In this document: positions 1-11,291 of the stretch, in pieces
Numbering within the stretch: position 1 is the stretch's first letter
How the letters are laid out: each line of letters begins with the position of its first letter
NCBI GenBank assembly: GCA_014905825.1
Contig: JACGCN010000007.1
Location: 1,860,001 to 1,924,000 of the forward strand
DNA length: 64,000 nucleotides
Origin: Lyophyllum atratum
Lineage: Eukaryota > Basidiomycota > Agaricomycetes > Agaricales > Lyophyllaceae
Reading direction: 5' to 3'
The notes under the pieces: generated by a model
The model's input: only the letters and a program-made list of their open reading frames with translations
What the model was told of the DNA's origin: nothing
Database searches by the model: none
Position numbers and translations under genes: made by a program

Positions 1-2
1 GA

Positions 3-1268
3 AAGTCGTCGTGCAGCAGCGATATCGTCGAGCGCCGGCCAAAGAAGGGCGACGAGGACTATATTAAGCGACCCGAGAACGCGTTCATCCTGTTCCGTCG
101 CAAGTGCTGCGAAGATCGGCAAGCCGCTCAGGAAGAGGCTGCCGCCGACGGTCCCACCAAGAAGCAACGGCAGGCCGACCTGTCGAAAACGATAAGTCAG
201 CAATGGAAAGGTCTGGGCGCGGAGGAGAGACAGTACTGGGAGCAGTTGGCAAAGGAGAAGAAGAAGGAGCACGAACAGATGTACCCCAACTACGTTTATC
301 GACCACAACGCGCCAAGGACAAGGATGGCCGGTCGAAGAGCAGGAAGCCCAAGGGTCGCCGGGGTGATATCGACGAGGACGATGCCGACAGCGTTTCGTT
401 TGTCGTCCCTGTGGTACAGCATCACCGACACCACGGCCGCTCCGCCTCTGCACCAACTCCTCCTCCATATCAGTCCATTCAAATCCCCAACGTCTACCAG
501 ATGACCCCATCCTGCCCGACCTCGCCTTCGTTGCTCCCCATGATCAGCCGTCGGTCGTCGCACCCCGACCATGCCGAAGACTCCATGTCCAACTTCGACT
601 TCCATCCCAGCGAAAACTTTATGACGCCTTCGGCGTTCGGACAATTTGAAGCTAGCCTTCAGGTGCGTTCGCATGTCGTCTTTCTTTGCTTTTAAATCTA
701 ACGCGTCGAATCCCAGTCGTCCGAGTTCCTACGAAGCATGTTCAGCATGGACAGCATTCCTCAAAGAGAAGGGCTTCACCCACTCGACGTCTCACACGAG
801 ACTATGCTCCTCCCGCCCCACCAACTCATCTCCCCATCGTCCTCCGCCGGGTCCGGCTCCTCAGGTCCCTCTTCGCCCTGTTCCGGCCCTTTCACGCCCA
901 ACTCCGCTGTCCTCTCCCAGTCCTTCTCCCGCCTCACCACCTCCAACGAGCCATCGCATCCCGAGCCCAGAAGCCAGGCCGAGATGGACCTCCAGATGGA
1001 GATGCAGCTGCAGCAAGAATACGCGCAGTATTCCTGGGAGACCAACCAGCTCTGGTCCAACACGAACTCGGAGCTGCTCCTTGGCGACGACTTCGATCTG
1101 AGCGCAATCCCGCCCATCGAGCTCGGTGTGCCGAAGTACCAGGACGTGATGCACATGGGCCACGGAATGGAGTACAGCCAGGAGTACGCCCCGCATATGG
1201 ACGGTCGTCATTTCTCGGAAGACGGTGTTCTTGCCTTCGACGAGATGATGGCCGGACATGGCTTCTAA
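3..1268 (+). CDS. HMG-box transcription factor, 5' end outside window
   Basis: The frame is open from the window edge. Exons are 3-662 and 717-1268, separated by a 54-bp intron (gtgcgt...cccag) that joins in phase, giving 403 visible residues. An HMG box starts near visible residue 20 with the motif YIKRPENAFILF, continues through helix 2 (SKTISQQWKGL) and ends at YPNYVYRPQR. A short Ala/Lys-rich insert lies between helices 1 and 2. The basic stretch that follows could serve nuclear import. The rest is Ser/Pro/His-rich and low in complexity, ending in acidic Glu/Asp/Leu-rich sequence that could be an activation region. HMG boxes of this fungal type bind the DNA minor groove in regulators of mating and development. 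The family is certain; the target genes are unknown. A paralogue in the opposite orientation lies at 33-34.8 kb. Confidence 0.9.
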
Positions 1269-4199
1269 AAAGTCAACAGATGCTGGGCGTCGTTGGCTTG
1301 ATTGGTTGGATATGTGTATCTTCACGCACCGTTTTTCCACCCGCACCCACACAACTCGCGGGGGACGGAGCGCTTTGTATGTTCTTGAACTTTCCTTTTT
1401 TTTCGCTGCATCTCTCCACTTGCATTGTCTGTTGTAATCATAGTTGCTTCACAGCCCCCCACCCCCACCACTTGCATTTCCAGAGGATGTGTCGTCTGAG
1501 GCGTACTGGTACCGTCAACGGCCTTCCTCCATAGGATGCGCCTCGATGGCCATCCTCCCATTTCACCATCTTCATGTGCGACACGTTGATTACGACCCCT
1601 ACCCACATTTACTTCACGAACTCTCACATATCCATACCACCCCCCCTTCTCGCGTTATACCCCAGTCTCGGTAACACTTATTACGTCCACCAGCGGCTTG
1701 TCCGCCTTATTGTTGTGTCACTCTCCACTCTCCCCATCGTCTATCTCCGCGAAATCCACATTTCTGACACCACAAAACCACCGCGTTCTGCGAAGCTCGC
1801 CATGAAGTCGCAAGACAATAAGAAATTCGCAAGCGGGGAAATAATCCATGAATTTTAACTGATGGAAACCAGGGAAGTTCGATTAGGAACCGGGCCTAAT
1901 GCGGCGTGGTGATAAGGATTGAGTTGGGCCAGATATTCATCGCCCGGACTGGAGTCGGTGGGAGGGTCGCCCTAAAGGGGAACGGAAACAGGGTTCGCCA
2001 ACTCGGCATCATGGGAAGACGGCACGAATGGGGTCCGCGTGACCACCGCGTCGTGCATGGCGTGAACACAAAGTTTGAACACGAGGTTATGATTAACATG
2101 AATGTTCATCAGTCGGCGGACATGAATCTCTCGCGTTAAATGAACTGGGCAGTGGGTATGGCTGATATCGGCCCTTGCCCATCGCTGGTGGCGCAGGGCT
2201 CGTGGCAGATGAGGCAGGGCCATGGGGAGTGGCGGGGGGGCATGGCCGAACCATATGGTCGGGAAGCAGAAGACGTGCCGGGATGAAGACGTGCGGAATG
2301 TGCGTGGTCGCGTGGGGAAGTTGGGTGATGGCTCTAGACCAGGTCAGGGTGGGAGAATGTGAGCGTGTCGGCCGCGTGAATTGGATGATGACCAAGCGGG
2401 AAGCGGGGAGAGGGAACTTGAGCGATGACGTTCCGCTTCGTCGTGAACGTTCCGATCCGATGTTGGAGAAAAGTCCCCAGAAGTCTTGATTCATATACCA
2501 ATGGCAGCGAGGTAGGACATAACAGGGCACCCCTTTGATTGAAAACCATGAGCACGACGTAGTGAGACGAATTGAAAGGAACCGACCCGAGGTTGTGAAT
2601 TGAGTTCAAGAGGACTTGAGAGGGAATACCGAAGGCAAAAAGCCAATTCGAAGACTAGGAAAAGGCTTTATTCAATAGCTGAGAAGCGAACGATGAATTG
2701 ACTTGCCTAGTGGCTAGGAAGTGCGCAGGTGGCGGAGTCCAGAACGAGACTAGATACTTTTTCCTGTATGGCGTATATGTAAGGCTTGATAACAACGAGG
2801 GCAATGTTGTGAGTCCATAGCCGCTAAATAAAAAGTATGCAATTATTTGCGTCAAGAGCAGAACCTGGGGAAAGGGCAGGTAAGAGACGAGGTGAAAGCA
2901 ATTGTCCAACGCACCTACCCTTATAGTGGCATGGACACACAAGCAACTTGCATCAACATGCGTCTGCAAGGCGTCAAAGGAACCTGCGATCAGACGGCGA
3001 TAGGACGTGAATCGTGACGGCCAAGAGGGTGTCAGCAACGGAAAAGGTCGCTTCCCCCTATTCCAGTTGAAAGTAGTATCTTGAGAGCTACAATGGTGAG
3101 CAAAGAAGAATCAATGCGGCGAGAGCCATCTTTTGCCAAAGGTTGAGCCCCTTCAATATCCTTTCGGACGAGGTGGGCCTGATGTCCGCCGCGTGGCAGC
3201 AACGCGTTTCCGGTGCTATCCCGGGTAGCCGCGCGATAGACATAGTCTCAGCACATTCACCAAGTATGTCGCCCTGTTGCTAATGAGCGAGCTGACGTTC
3301 TCAATATATCCTTGAAGCTTCGACGCGAAGTCATGACCAGTATTGCAAACGTTTAAATGTTGTGGTCACGAAACAGATAATCTACAAATTGTACATCTAC
3401 AAATTATACTAAGCAGCAAGTTAGGGGCAGGATATCGAAGCAGTCTCGGGAGTCACACACCAGTAAATTGTAGAAATAAAGCGCCCTTTCGCCTCGTGGC
3501 CGTCCTCTCCGCAGGGCCCATTGCTTCGCGCCGACGCCCGCATGACAGTCACACGCTTGGCTCTCTGGTTTGGCAGCAAAGTTTCTGTATCTTTGGAATT
3601 CTGAATTCAAAGATAATTGAGGTATACTGGCGCGAAGAGAGTCTCGAGGGAAGAGCGATGAGTCCGAGTCGTTGCTGGCAAGTCGCAAGAACTCGTCGCC
3701 TGGCGACGGAAAGTGGCGGACACCCACGTGATCGTAGCTGCAACCGCCGCTTCCGACGTTGGACGGGCCGACTCATCCCCTGCTCCCTCCCACCACCTTC
3801 CAGAATAGACGATACGCCAACTGCTTCAATTTTTTCGAGAACATGCGCAGCCTTGGTACACTGCAGACACCGTAAGACTACTGCCACGCCAACGGATTAT
3901 TAGACTATCAACTAAGATAAAATTGAAACCGAAGAGAAAAAACCCACAGAAAAGCACGTCGTTACAACTCGTACGTCTGATGCTACTTCCACTCTTCCAC
4001 GTTCCGCATCGATCATGGAAATATAAACCGCGTACATCCTAGGCTGATAGTGCTACTCCTTGTTGAACAATTTATAAAGGGCAGACAGTCGTCCTTAACC
4101 CTGTCTGGGTTTCAAGCATATCTCCAGTCCCGTTGGATTGACTACAACGTTTCTCCCGCAATTTTCCACCCATAACGCACCGAAGCAGCCTATTTGACG
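1269..4199. other. long intergenic region, no gene recognised
   Basis: The first few hundred bases are pyrimidine-rich and probably 3' UTR of the HMG gene. Beyond that there are only short unsupported reading frames on both strands (for example 2093-2530 minus and 3343-3903 plus) with no recognisable domain and no convincing splice chain. I see no tRNA or repeat here. Confidence 0.5.
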
Positions 4200-5400
4200 C
4201 CATATCTAAACGCAGGATTCCCCTCGTCGATAAATCCCCACACAGCCCTCTCCTTCAATCCTTTTGCCTTCCACGAACTGAGCTTGGCCGGGTTCTTCTC
4301 GACGTGGGAGACCAAAGCTGCGTCGTGCGCAATCATGAGGAATATATCGTCGTTTGCATCGAATGCTCCCGTTTTTGGATCGATCTACGCGCCATCTGGG
4401 GATCCTCGTAGAAGCTAACTTCAGGGACTTGCAGCAGCGGCTCTTGGCGGTCTTACAAGTCGAAACTCCCATCTCCATGTGTCGGGGTGAACTACGCTTA
4501 AACCGTGTGTCGGCTCTTTGCAAGGAGCTCGCCTGGGCATGGGTGATGTCGGTGGAGCTTCTCTATGGGACGGAACTGGCCAGCGTGATGACATGTATCG
4601 CCGCCGAGGAAGAGAACATTCGTATGCGTGACTCGCGCGGGCGCTGCTATGTGCCCGGAGATATGCTAAGAGGGTAAATAAGGGCAAGCATTGATCAGCG
4701 ATGGGCTTACGTGCTCAGGACAGCAACACACACCGGGCAGTCCAGAAGATACAAGCTACTGTCGCCGAGGAAAATCCTGCCGCGGAATCCTCCGAGCGCC
4801 AGGTCGGATCCGTCGAACATTACTTACGTGACTTTACGCCCGCGGACGATCTATGTGAGCCAAAGACCGAACGGAACATATGATTTTTGACTGACCTGAA
4901 ATCACTTTCGAGCAGTGTGCTTGTTGGATCAGATGGGTAGACCTCTCTAACCGTACCCTATCCTACCACGAACTCTGTTGTGGATGGAAACTTGGAGTTG
5001 TCGCCAACATGATCGAAACGAGTGTGACTACCCGTTGGAAGCAGGTAAGCATTTAGTATAAGCAGACGAGCAGTGGAATTCTCACCTCCGAACGACAGTA
5101 TCAATGCTCTCCAGTGGTATACCCCCTTCAACGAGCTGCTCAGTGATATCTTTCTCAATGGTTACCGAGAAGAGTGCCTCCTGGAACCAAACCGATATCG
5201 CTAGTGCAGAGTTCTCGAGGTCTTTACGCGGTCCAAGATCGATCATGACCTGCCTCCCTGTAGCACTATGCTCGATGTGGAACGCGTACGTCGGACAGGT
5301 CCAAGTCTCATTCCCGGGGAGCACAGGTAGCATAAATGTGGCCGCGGGGCCTACCGCGCCCGTCGATGTGACGTCAGAATACCATCACATCGACCGTTGA
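4200..5400 (-). pseudogene. decayed metallo-beta-lactamase-fold hydrolase (lactonase-like)
   Basis: Read from about 5400 down to 4200, successive frames give recognisable blocks of a fungal MBL-fold hydrolase: GNETWTCPTYAFHIEH and VMIDLG (N-terminal strand region), the metal-binding segment near 5020, GDSSLYLLDCP near 4770, VLFLGGDTCHHAGQFRP near 4590, and FDANDDIFLMIAHDAA near 4330. The metal motif reads HTRFDH where the family has HxHxDH, so one metal-ligand His is Arg. In-frame stops follow (a TAG just after EFVVG near 4955), and the blocks lie in different frames, so the gene is broken several times. Intact relatives hydrolyse lactones or similar esters using two metal ions. The family assignment is by remembered motif pattern. 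Confidence 0.75.
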
Positions 5401-6489
5401 GGTCGAAGCTGGTATACCTAGACTGTTATAGGAAGGCATAGTAGAAGATCTACTCCCTGGTGAAGTGCACTGCGAATTGTCTCTGCCTCCGCCCTGTTGA
5501 ATACTTGGCCCTAGGTTTAATCTCGATTGCTGAAACAAGAGGGGGTTGACGAATCCTGCCATGAGCGAGGTAGTATGTGTATCCATTCCCCGTGCATCAC
5601 CGCTCTATTCATTTCCTTCAACACCTCTTGCGTAGATCGCGGAAGGTGGTCTAATTCGGGTTGTCACCACGCTTTCGCCTGCTGTGGAAAGGAGTCCTAC
5701 GAAGATATGGCCACGTAACGGTCTCGCATCTTCACCTTGGATACAGCTTGGATGCTCCTCAAAGCCTTCTGTACTCTTATCAGGCTTATGTTGCTGCTCC
5801 CCTCCCATAACCATTGCACAAGCGTTGCCGCTGTCGAATCAGACGCCACCTGCCCGCGGTCGAAGGCTGAGGTATATATTTCTGGGTCGGCATGATAAAT
5901 ATCTTCTGAGGATCGTCAACTCAGCCAAGTAATCATAATACATCTGAGGTAAGTACGCTCATCTGAGTCATCTCCGTACCATTTCATTTTAAAACCTCGA
6001 ACGTATAGGCAACTGGAAGTCCACCGATGACAGTGAGTCACCCCTGGCACGGTCGTCTGCTTGTTTCATATCCGTTTGTTAGATGAAGGATGCGAGTTGA
6101 AAACGATTGAACACGCCGACCACTTGTTCAAGCAGAGCGCTGATATGTGGCTAGTGCATTGGGAAGTATTGTATCTCCAAACCTACTGCGCTAAATTCGG
6201 TCATTGACTTTTCAATGGCGTTGACCCGGTCCCGATCCCCAAAGACTCCGGCCACGCGGGAGCGCTGCAGTAGGATGAACCGTCGATGTGGAAAACTCGC
6301 GCTCGTATGTCAGTGCCTGCCCTTTTCACGCTCCTTGTCGAATTCACAGTTTTAGTGTCTGGCTGGCTGGGTTATTATATGCACGAGGTGTTTGTCACCC
6401 ATAAGCGTTACGCGATAGATCTACCATGACCGTCTCTCGCCGGTCCTCCTGTTGAACCATAGCCTGATATCTCTCAACCCTTTCTCCTT
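5401..6489. other. intergenic region between two hydrolase pseudogenes
   Basis: No gene is recognised. The short open frames here have no domain and I could not align them to the flanking hydrolase copies, although highly decayed remnants cannot be excluded by eye. Confidence 0.4.
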
Positions 6490-6870
6490 CTATGAGTCAA
6501 GCGCGGCCGGGCACTTCTTGATCATATGAACCAAGTTTGCGTTGTGCGCAATCAGCACGAAGACCTCGTCGTTCGAATCGAAATCTTCCATTTTTCGGAT
6601 CAAGTATCGCGCTGTCTCGAAATCCTCATAGAAGGCACCCTCGAGAAGCTGCCGTCCTCGTTGGTCGCTTTGAACTGAGACGGTAAGCCATGCTTCTACG
6701 AGGAGCTCGCCTGAACATGGGTGCGGTGGAGATGGAACTGTTTCGTAGGGCGGAACTGGCCTGTGTCGTGCCATGTATTCCCTCCAGGAAGACAAAAGTT
6801 ATACGCGTACCAGTTTGACATGAGGCTGCAGCCTGCCAGAATAACGGATATACGTTTATGTAATTGCTCT
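6490..6870 (-). pseudogene. fragment of a second MBL-fold hydrolase copy
   Basis: Reading down from about 6870, one frame gives LPGGNTWHDTGQFRPTKQF, the counterpart of the LGGDTCHHAGQFRP block in the copy at 4.2-5.4 kb. The reading then passes to another frame with GELLVEAWL, FYEDFETARYLI and VFVLIAHNANLVHMIKKCP before a stop. The expected GGDxxHH metal motif is GGNTWHD here, so metal residues are also lost. The N-terminal half is not recognisable upstream. The same orientation and close spacing (about 1.1 kb) suggest an old tandem duplication in which both copies then decayed. Confidence 0.7.
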
Positions 6871-7529
6871 TGGATTGCTCGCTGGTTGCACGCCCCCAAC
6901 ACGTCTTCACGCCTAGGCCAGACACTACACCGTGACTTTATTTGACTTCGGCATGAACTCAAATTTGAAATAGAGAAGTCGGTCGTGGTCCGCCACAGCC
7001 TCCGCGAAACCCAAAAATATGATGGGGGCTGTGCAACCTCCCGCCAACCCTCCCCGACAACCTTGACGTTGCTGTACCCAAAGCGCCGGCGCCAACGTGA
7101 CATGGAACCTCGTTCTGAGCCTTTGTTCTGAGCTCCTCCCCACTGCTATGTGTATGACACCACTGTCTTGCGTCGCCCTTCACCACAGCCTTGCCACTGG
7201 AAGACTCATCTCTACAAGCATCTAGGTTCAATTCTAACCCTGAAGGCCCGGTCATTCCCTTGCCATTTACGTGTCCAATATAGGGGACTTTCCTACAAAC
7301 CAACGTTTCGATCAATGTTCTTTTAGACGAATTGAAGGTGTATGCTGTGCCGAGTCATGTTGATGACTATCGCATCCAGCGGATTCTCGAAGTAGGCTGA
7401 AGCCATTATCCGAGTCGAAACCAGTGTCCGTCACATGTGGCACCACACCCAATGCAATGCTCCCTGGATTTTGAAATGCTTAAAGGTCCGCAACATGGCG
7501 CATTCCCAAGCATTACACCAGTCCAACAC
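6871..7529. other. intergenic region upstream of glycine-rich gene
   Basis: No gene recognised. It should contain the promoter of the gene starting at 7530. A minus-strand frame of about 118 codons (6959-7315) resembles nothing I know. Confidence 0.4.
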
Positions 7530-8576
7530 ATGTTGATTCCTTTCTTCGCTCGATCCGCGCAGAAGAGCACCAAGAGCTTACTTCGCCGAAAGGGTGGTGG
7601 TGGCGGTGGTGGCGGAGGTGGTGGTGGCGGTGGACGAGGCGGCTCAAGCGGAGGTGGGACTCGGGGTGGGACTAACAACTCTGGCACGAAGAGCTCGCCA
7701 GGAGGGAAAAGCGGATCGTCCTTTCCTATAAACTCGGCAGGCAAGCCCTTCAAAGCAAGCCCCTCCAGCAACGGTGGCGGCCCTAAATCTGTCATACCCG
7801 CTAACCAACCGTTTGCCGGCCGTGAGGTCGGCGGAGGCACACGAGGTCAGGTATACGGTACATCGTGAGTTGTAGAACTGGTTGTGAAGACAATAAACTT
7901 ATAGTGTCGCGGTTGTAGAGCTTATGGGAGCGGTTACCCTGGCGTAGCTGGTCGTGGAGTTCAGGGTAGAGGTTTTCCCTTCGTGTTCTATCCAATTGTC
8001 TTCACTGCTCCAGTGGGGGCTGGAGGCTATTATTTGTACCGTGAAGAAGAGGTAAACGACATTCCTTCTTTTTCTAAGCGGCATCCTGACTGTTCAATTT
8101 TCTAGTATGGCAAAGCAGACAATTCTACTCGTCCTGGAGGACCTCTTCGCCAAGTCGCTTTTTCAGGATCCAACTCCACGTTCCATATCGTCTCGGACAA
8201 TACTACAGTCACTTGGCTTCAAACTGCCATCAATGACACTTGCCGCAGCATTAACAGCTTCACTGTATCTCCTCTTCTACCGTATAACTCGTCACAGTCC
8301 CCCTATCCCAGGCCGGAGGAGGCGATTCAGTATTATCGCGCAAGTAGTGTTGTGCTCATGTTGGATGGCTACAATAACACCGCCGCATTTGGGACGGACG
8401 AGACTACTACTCCTGTTCCTCTTCCTCCAAATATCGACATGAAGCTTCTGGCTTGTATCAACCAGACTATCGGCGCTAGCGTTCCCTTAGTGGGCGCCGC
8501 GACATCCTTCTACAATCCATCCCCCTTCCTGTTGCTTTTCGTCGCCTGGATGATTTGGTCTGTGAATTCGCTATAA
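7530..8576 (+). CDS. glycine-rich membrane/surface protein, copy A
   Basis: Exons 7530-7864, 7919-8051 and 8106-8576 splice in phase to 312 aa. The start was chosen because MLIPFF matches MFVPFF of the paralogue at 17.1 kb; an earlier in-frame ATG exists. Order of features: a short basic N-terminus (LLRRK), an uninterrupted run of about 14 glycines followed by Gly/Ser-rich sequence, the conserved block YGSGYPGVAGRG and GRGFPFVF running into a hydrophobic segment, then an ectodomain-like region with several Asn-X-Ser/Thr sites, two cysteines and the block EAIQYYRASS...LDGYNNT, ending in a hydrophobic tail of about 20 residues that could be a GPI signal or membrane anchor. I recognise the pattern as a recurrent Agaricomycete hypothetical family; its function is unknown. 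Confidence 0.85.
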
Positions 8577-9696
8577 CCGGACTTTACGGCCTCGATATCA
8601 ACCCCTCCCGCACTGACAACTTCAAGCACCCGAGGACTGGCACGTTCAACACCTATGATCGATATATTTATACTCTAGACTTGATAATTCTGGTGATATC
8701 TCCTATCTTACCGCATCATTTATTCGCCCGTAGACACCAAGCCCATACCCACATATCTGTGTAATACCCCTAGATCCATATACCCAAATATATGTTCGAT
8801 TAGTAGTCTGGTGCCGAGCGAATGTGCTTGGCTGGAAGTCGGAAAATCGTCGCTTTGAAAGATGGGTCCAGCAGAAGTCCGATGACTGTGGTCCGTAGTG
8901 GATACCATCCCCGGATAAGCTACGCAGCCGTTATTCAATCCGAGATGTCTTGAGAGGGCGGAAATCCTGATGTGATCATGTAATATGTTTTATCGAAATT
9001 TCCATTTTTTCTGTAGTTCCTATGACAGTTTGCCTTTCGACGCTTTGCGACCACACAAGCTGAGTGACAACGGGTGATCACACTCTGACAGAAAATTCTG
9101 ACGGTGGACGAGATCACAACTAGTCATGTGAAGCCGGTAAGTACTGAATCTCTGAAGTACCTGAAGTCCGAATTCTTGAGGGCTGAAAGATTGGCGGCTT
9201 GGAAGGATGAAATGAAAACGTTCTGAGCACAAAGAATATGTAGGTCATTTTGGACCGTATTTCGGCGAAGGGGAATCCGAACTGTCCCAAATGCTGGAAG
9301 CATCACGAAGAAGGCACGGGTGGGAGGGTGGCAGGGGAAAATGAAACGATAACTGCTTGTTGAGTGAGCTGAGGGTGCTAGATACGCTAGTAGTAGCTTA
9401 TCAACAAGCACGATAGTGAATTTTGACGGCGGGAAGCCTGCCTTCTGACATTTTGTTTTGTTTCGAACGCCTTTTCTCGTGGGCCGTGCACGGGCTTCTC
9501 TCGTCAACCACTTTCAGATCTCCTGCCTCATCCTACGATAATCATAAGCCGCTCATTCCTCACGTCAACGGTCAAAGTTTTCTCGGACCTACACCTTCAC
9601 ATTGAACTTGATACTCGAAGCTTGAATAGTGGAGCGCACATGGGGTAAGAAGAACATAGATGACAAAATGACAAAAATCGACACTCATTTGCAGAG
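8577..9696. other. intergenic region, no gene recognised
   Basis: It contains 3' flank of the glycine-rich gene. Open frames such as 9124-9507 minus carry no known motif, and no clear repeat is visible. Confidence 0.4.
9673..9677 (-). terminator. RNA polymerase III terminator of tRNA-Tyr
   Basis: A run of five T on the minus strand starts about 20 nt after the discriminator base of the tRNA, the usual pol III stop signal. Confidence 0.6.
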
Positions 9697-9786
9697 TCCG
9701 ACCTGCCTGGCTCGAACAGGCGACATCAAGATGAAAGTTGGTATATCCGTTACAGTCTTGCGCTCTTCCAGCTGAGCTAAGGTCGG
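9697..9786 (-). tRNA. tRNA-Tyr(GTA) with 17-nt intron
   Basis: On the minus strand the acceptor halves CCGACCT and AGGTCGG pair fully with discriminator A. The D-stem GCTC/GAGC, anticodon stem CAAGA/TCTTG and T-stem GCCTG/CAGGC with loop TTCGAGC are all perfect. The anticodon loop is C-T-G-T-A-A-[intron]-A, so the anticodon is GTA (tyrosine). The intron lies at the canonical 37/38 position and is cggatataccaactttc. C1-G72 is typical of eukaryotic tRNA-Tyr. The mature length is 73 nt before CCA addition. Confidence 0.95.
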
Positions 9787-10883
9787 ATGTTTGATGGAGT
9801 GCTGTGAATTGATTCCGTTGTTAGTTCCGCCACCTGAGCATCTTGCCTATCGGGAAATTCGGCTGGTGTTTCCAGGCGGATTAACAATGCATCTTTCGAA
9901 TCGACGGGTGAAGGCTTTCAGGGCGGTGCAAGGTTCCGATACGTCCACGTGGCAGCGCAATTATCTCTGCCGGATTAGAAAGCCCATGAGAATGTATGAA
10001 GAGTAACCCTCAGGGCCAATGTGTCGTCGACATTTAAGGATATGTACCTCATTCGTATAGACAACGAGTGTCTAGATGCAGAGTGCCACTAAATTTCTCC
10101 GCTACCGCTTCGGGATCTACGATAAGAATATCAGTGTAATGGGAGGTCGCATTGTACTGTCAAGGTTTTAAGATGCCGTCTTCTACTCGCCTTCCGACGC
10201 TTCTGGATTGCAGTGCCTGTCAAAGAATGGATGCGGGGTTCTTGTCTAGTCGACGGGCGGCCCTGATCAAAAGAAACAAGAATAAGTACTTGCGTGAAGA
10301 CTTGAATTCTACAGGCTGGCTCACGACAAAATCATCTCGGAAGTACACACCCAGAACGAGGCTAAACGATATGTGCTACTTGTAAGCTCATGCTTACGAG
10401 TGCGTCAGAGACCGGATGACTGAATCATGTGGCAACTTGGAGGAGCGCTCAGCACGTACCTGGGCATGCGTCTACAACAGGGAGGCTGTGTTCCAGCTGA
10501 AGCCTAAGCAATAGCTATAGTTGGAACCACGATTTCAATCTCCTATGTCTGCGGCGGTGAACGGGTCCCAAATTAGGCTCTTTAAGAAAAGGAGTAGTTT
10601 TCATGGCGGTGACTGTGTGCCCCGTGGGTTTCGAAGTATTGGTTTCGCCGTAGATACCTAGTCACACAAGGAGACCCACGGTAGATCGGCTGTTCCAATT
10701 GGGGGCTGTCTCAGTATAATAGCTCCTCCTCCATTGAGATCGCGTTGATATTTACCTCCTCACTGGGCGCCACGAGCTCCTTCAAAGTTGACTCCATCGA
10801 CGTCACTCGTAAACGCTGAGGCATCGGAGTAGAAGATATCCAGTACCGAGATTGGATACTAAGGGGTAAAAAAAAGCAAATTT
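9787..10883. other. intergenic region upstream of retrotransposon
   Basis: No gene recognised. The last five bases (AATTT, 10879-10883) are the left target-site duplication of the copia element. Confidence 0.5.
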
Positions 10884-11246
10884 TGTTAGAATCCTATACC
10901 GTAGGATAATAGACAGTTAATATGTCTAAGTGATAAGAGAGAAGATAGACCTCAGTCTCTTGTATAATTGACTATATTGATCAGCGTACCTAAGTGATAA
11001 GAGAGAAGATAGACTAAGGTACGTCAGTAATGATAAATATGGTAAGTAAGTAAGTGGCTCACCCTCAGTCTCTTGTATAATTGACTGAGGGTGTAACGAC
11101 GAGTAGCTATAGGTATATATACTGTAAGTATGATAAAGGTCCTTTGTATGTGAGTGGCCGTTTGTCAAGTATGAGATAAAGAAACCGGACCGTGATCTGA
11201 TCGGCCCTCGACACAAAGCGTCTCGGTGCCGGATCAAATCCTAACA
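10884..11246 (-). repeat. 3' LTR of copia element
   Basis: 363 bp, with terminal inverted repeat TGTTAG/CTAACA. By eye it is identical to the other LTR. It contains tandem internal motifs such as AGTGATAAGAGAGAAGATAG, present twice. A 103-codon minus-strand frame inside it is present identically in the other LTR and is not a gene. Confidence 0.95.
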
Positions 11247-11260
11247 CTCCTCCTCACCGT
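11247..11260 (-). other. polypurine tract of copia element
   Basis: On the minus strand the bases just before the 3' LTR read GGTGAGGAGGAG, the expected primer for plus-strand DNA synthesis. Confidence 0.7.
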
Positions 11261-11291
11261 AGACGCTCCTCCTCGTATGGAATCGTGGCGA

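Noticed and set aside
7590..7640. GGT-repeat considered as a non-coding microsatellite
   Set aside because: It is in frame with a conserved protein family that has a glycine-rich stretch at the same place in the paralogue.
10926..11237. 103-codon frame in each copia LTR (also 16464-16775)
   Set aside because: It is an identical chance frame within LTR DNA, rich in Tyr/Ser/Leu and lacking any known role.
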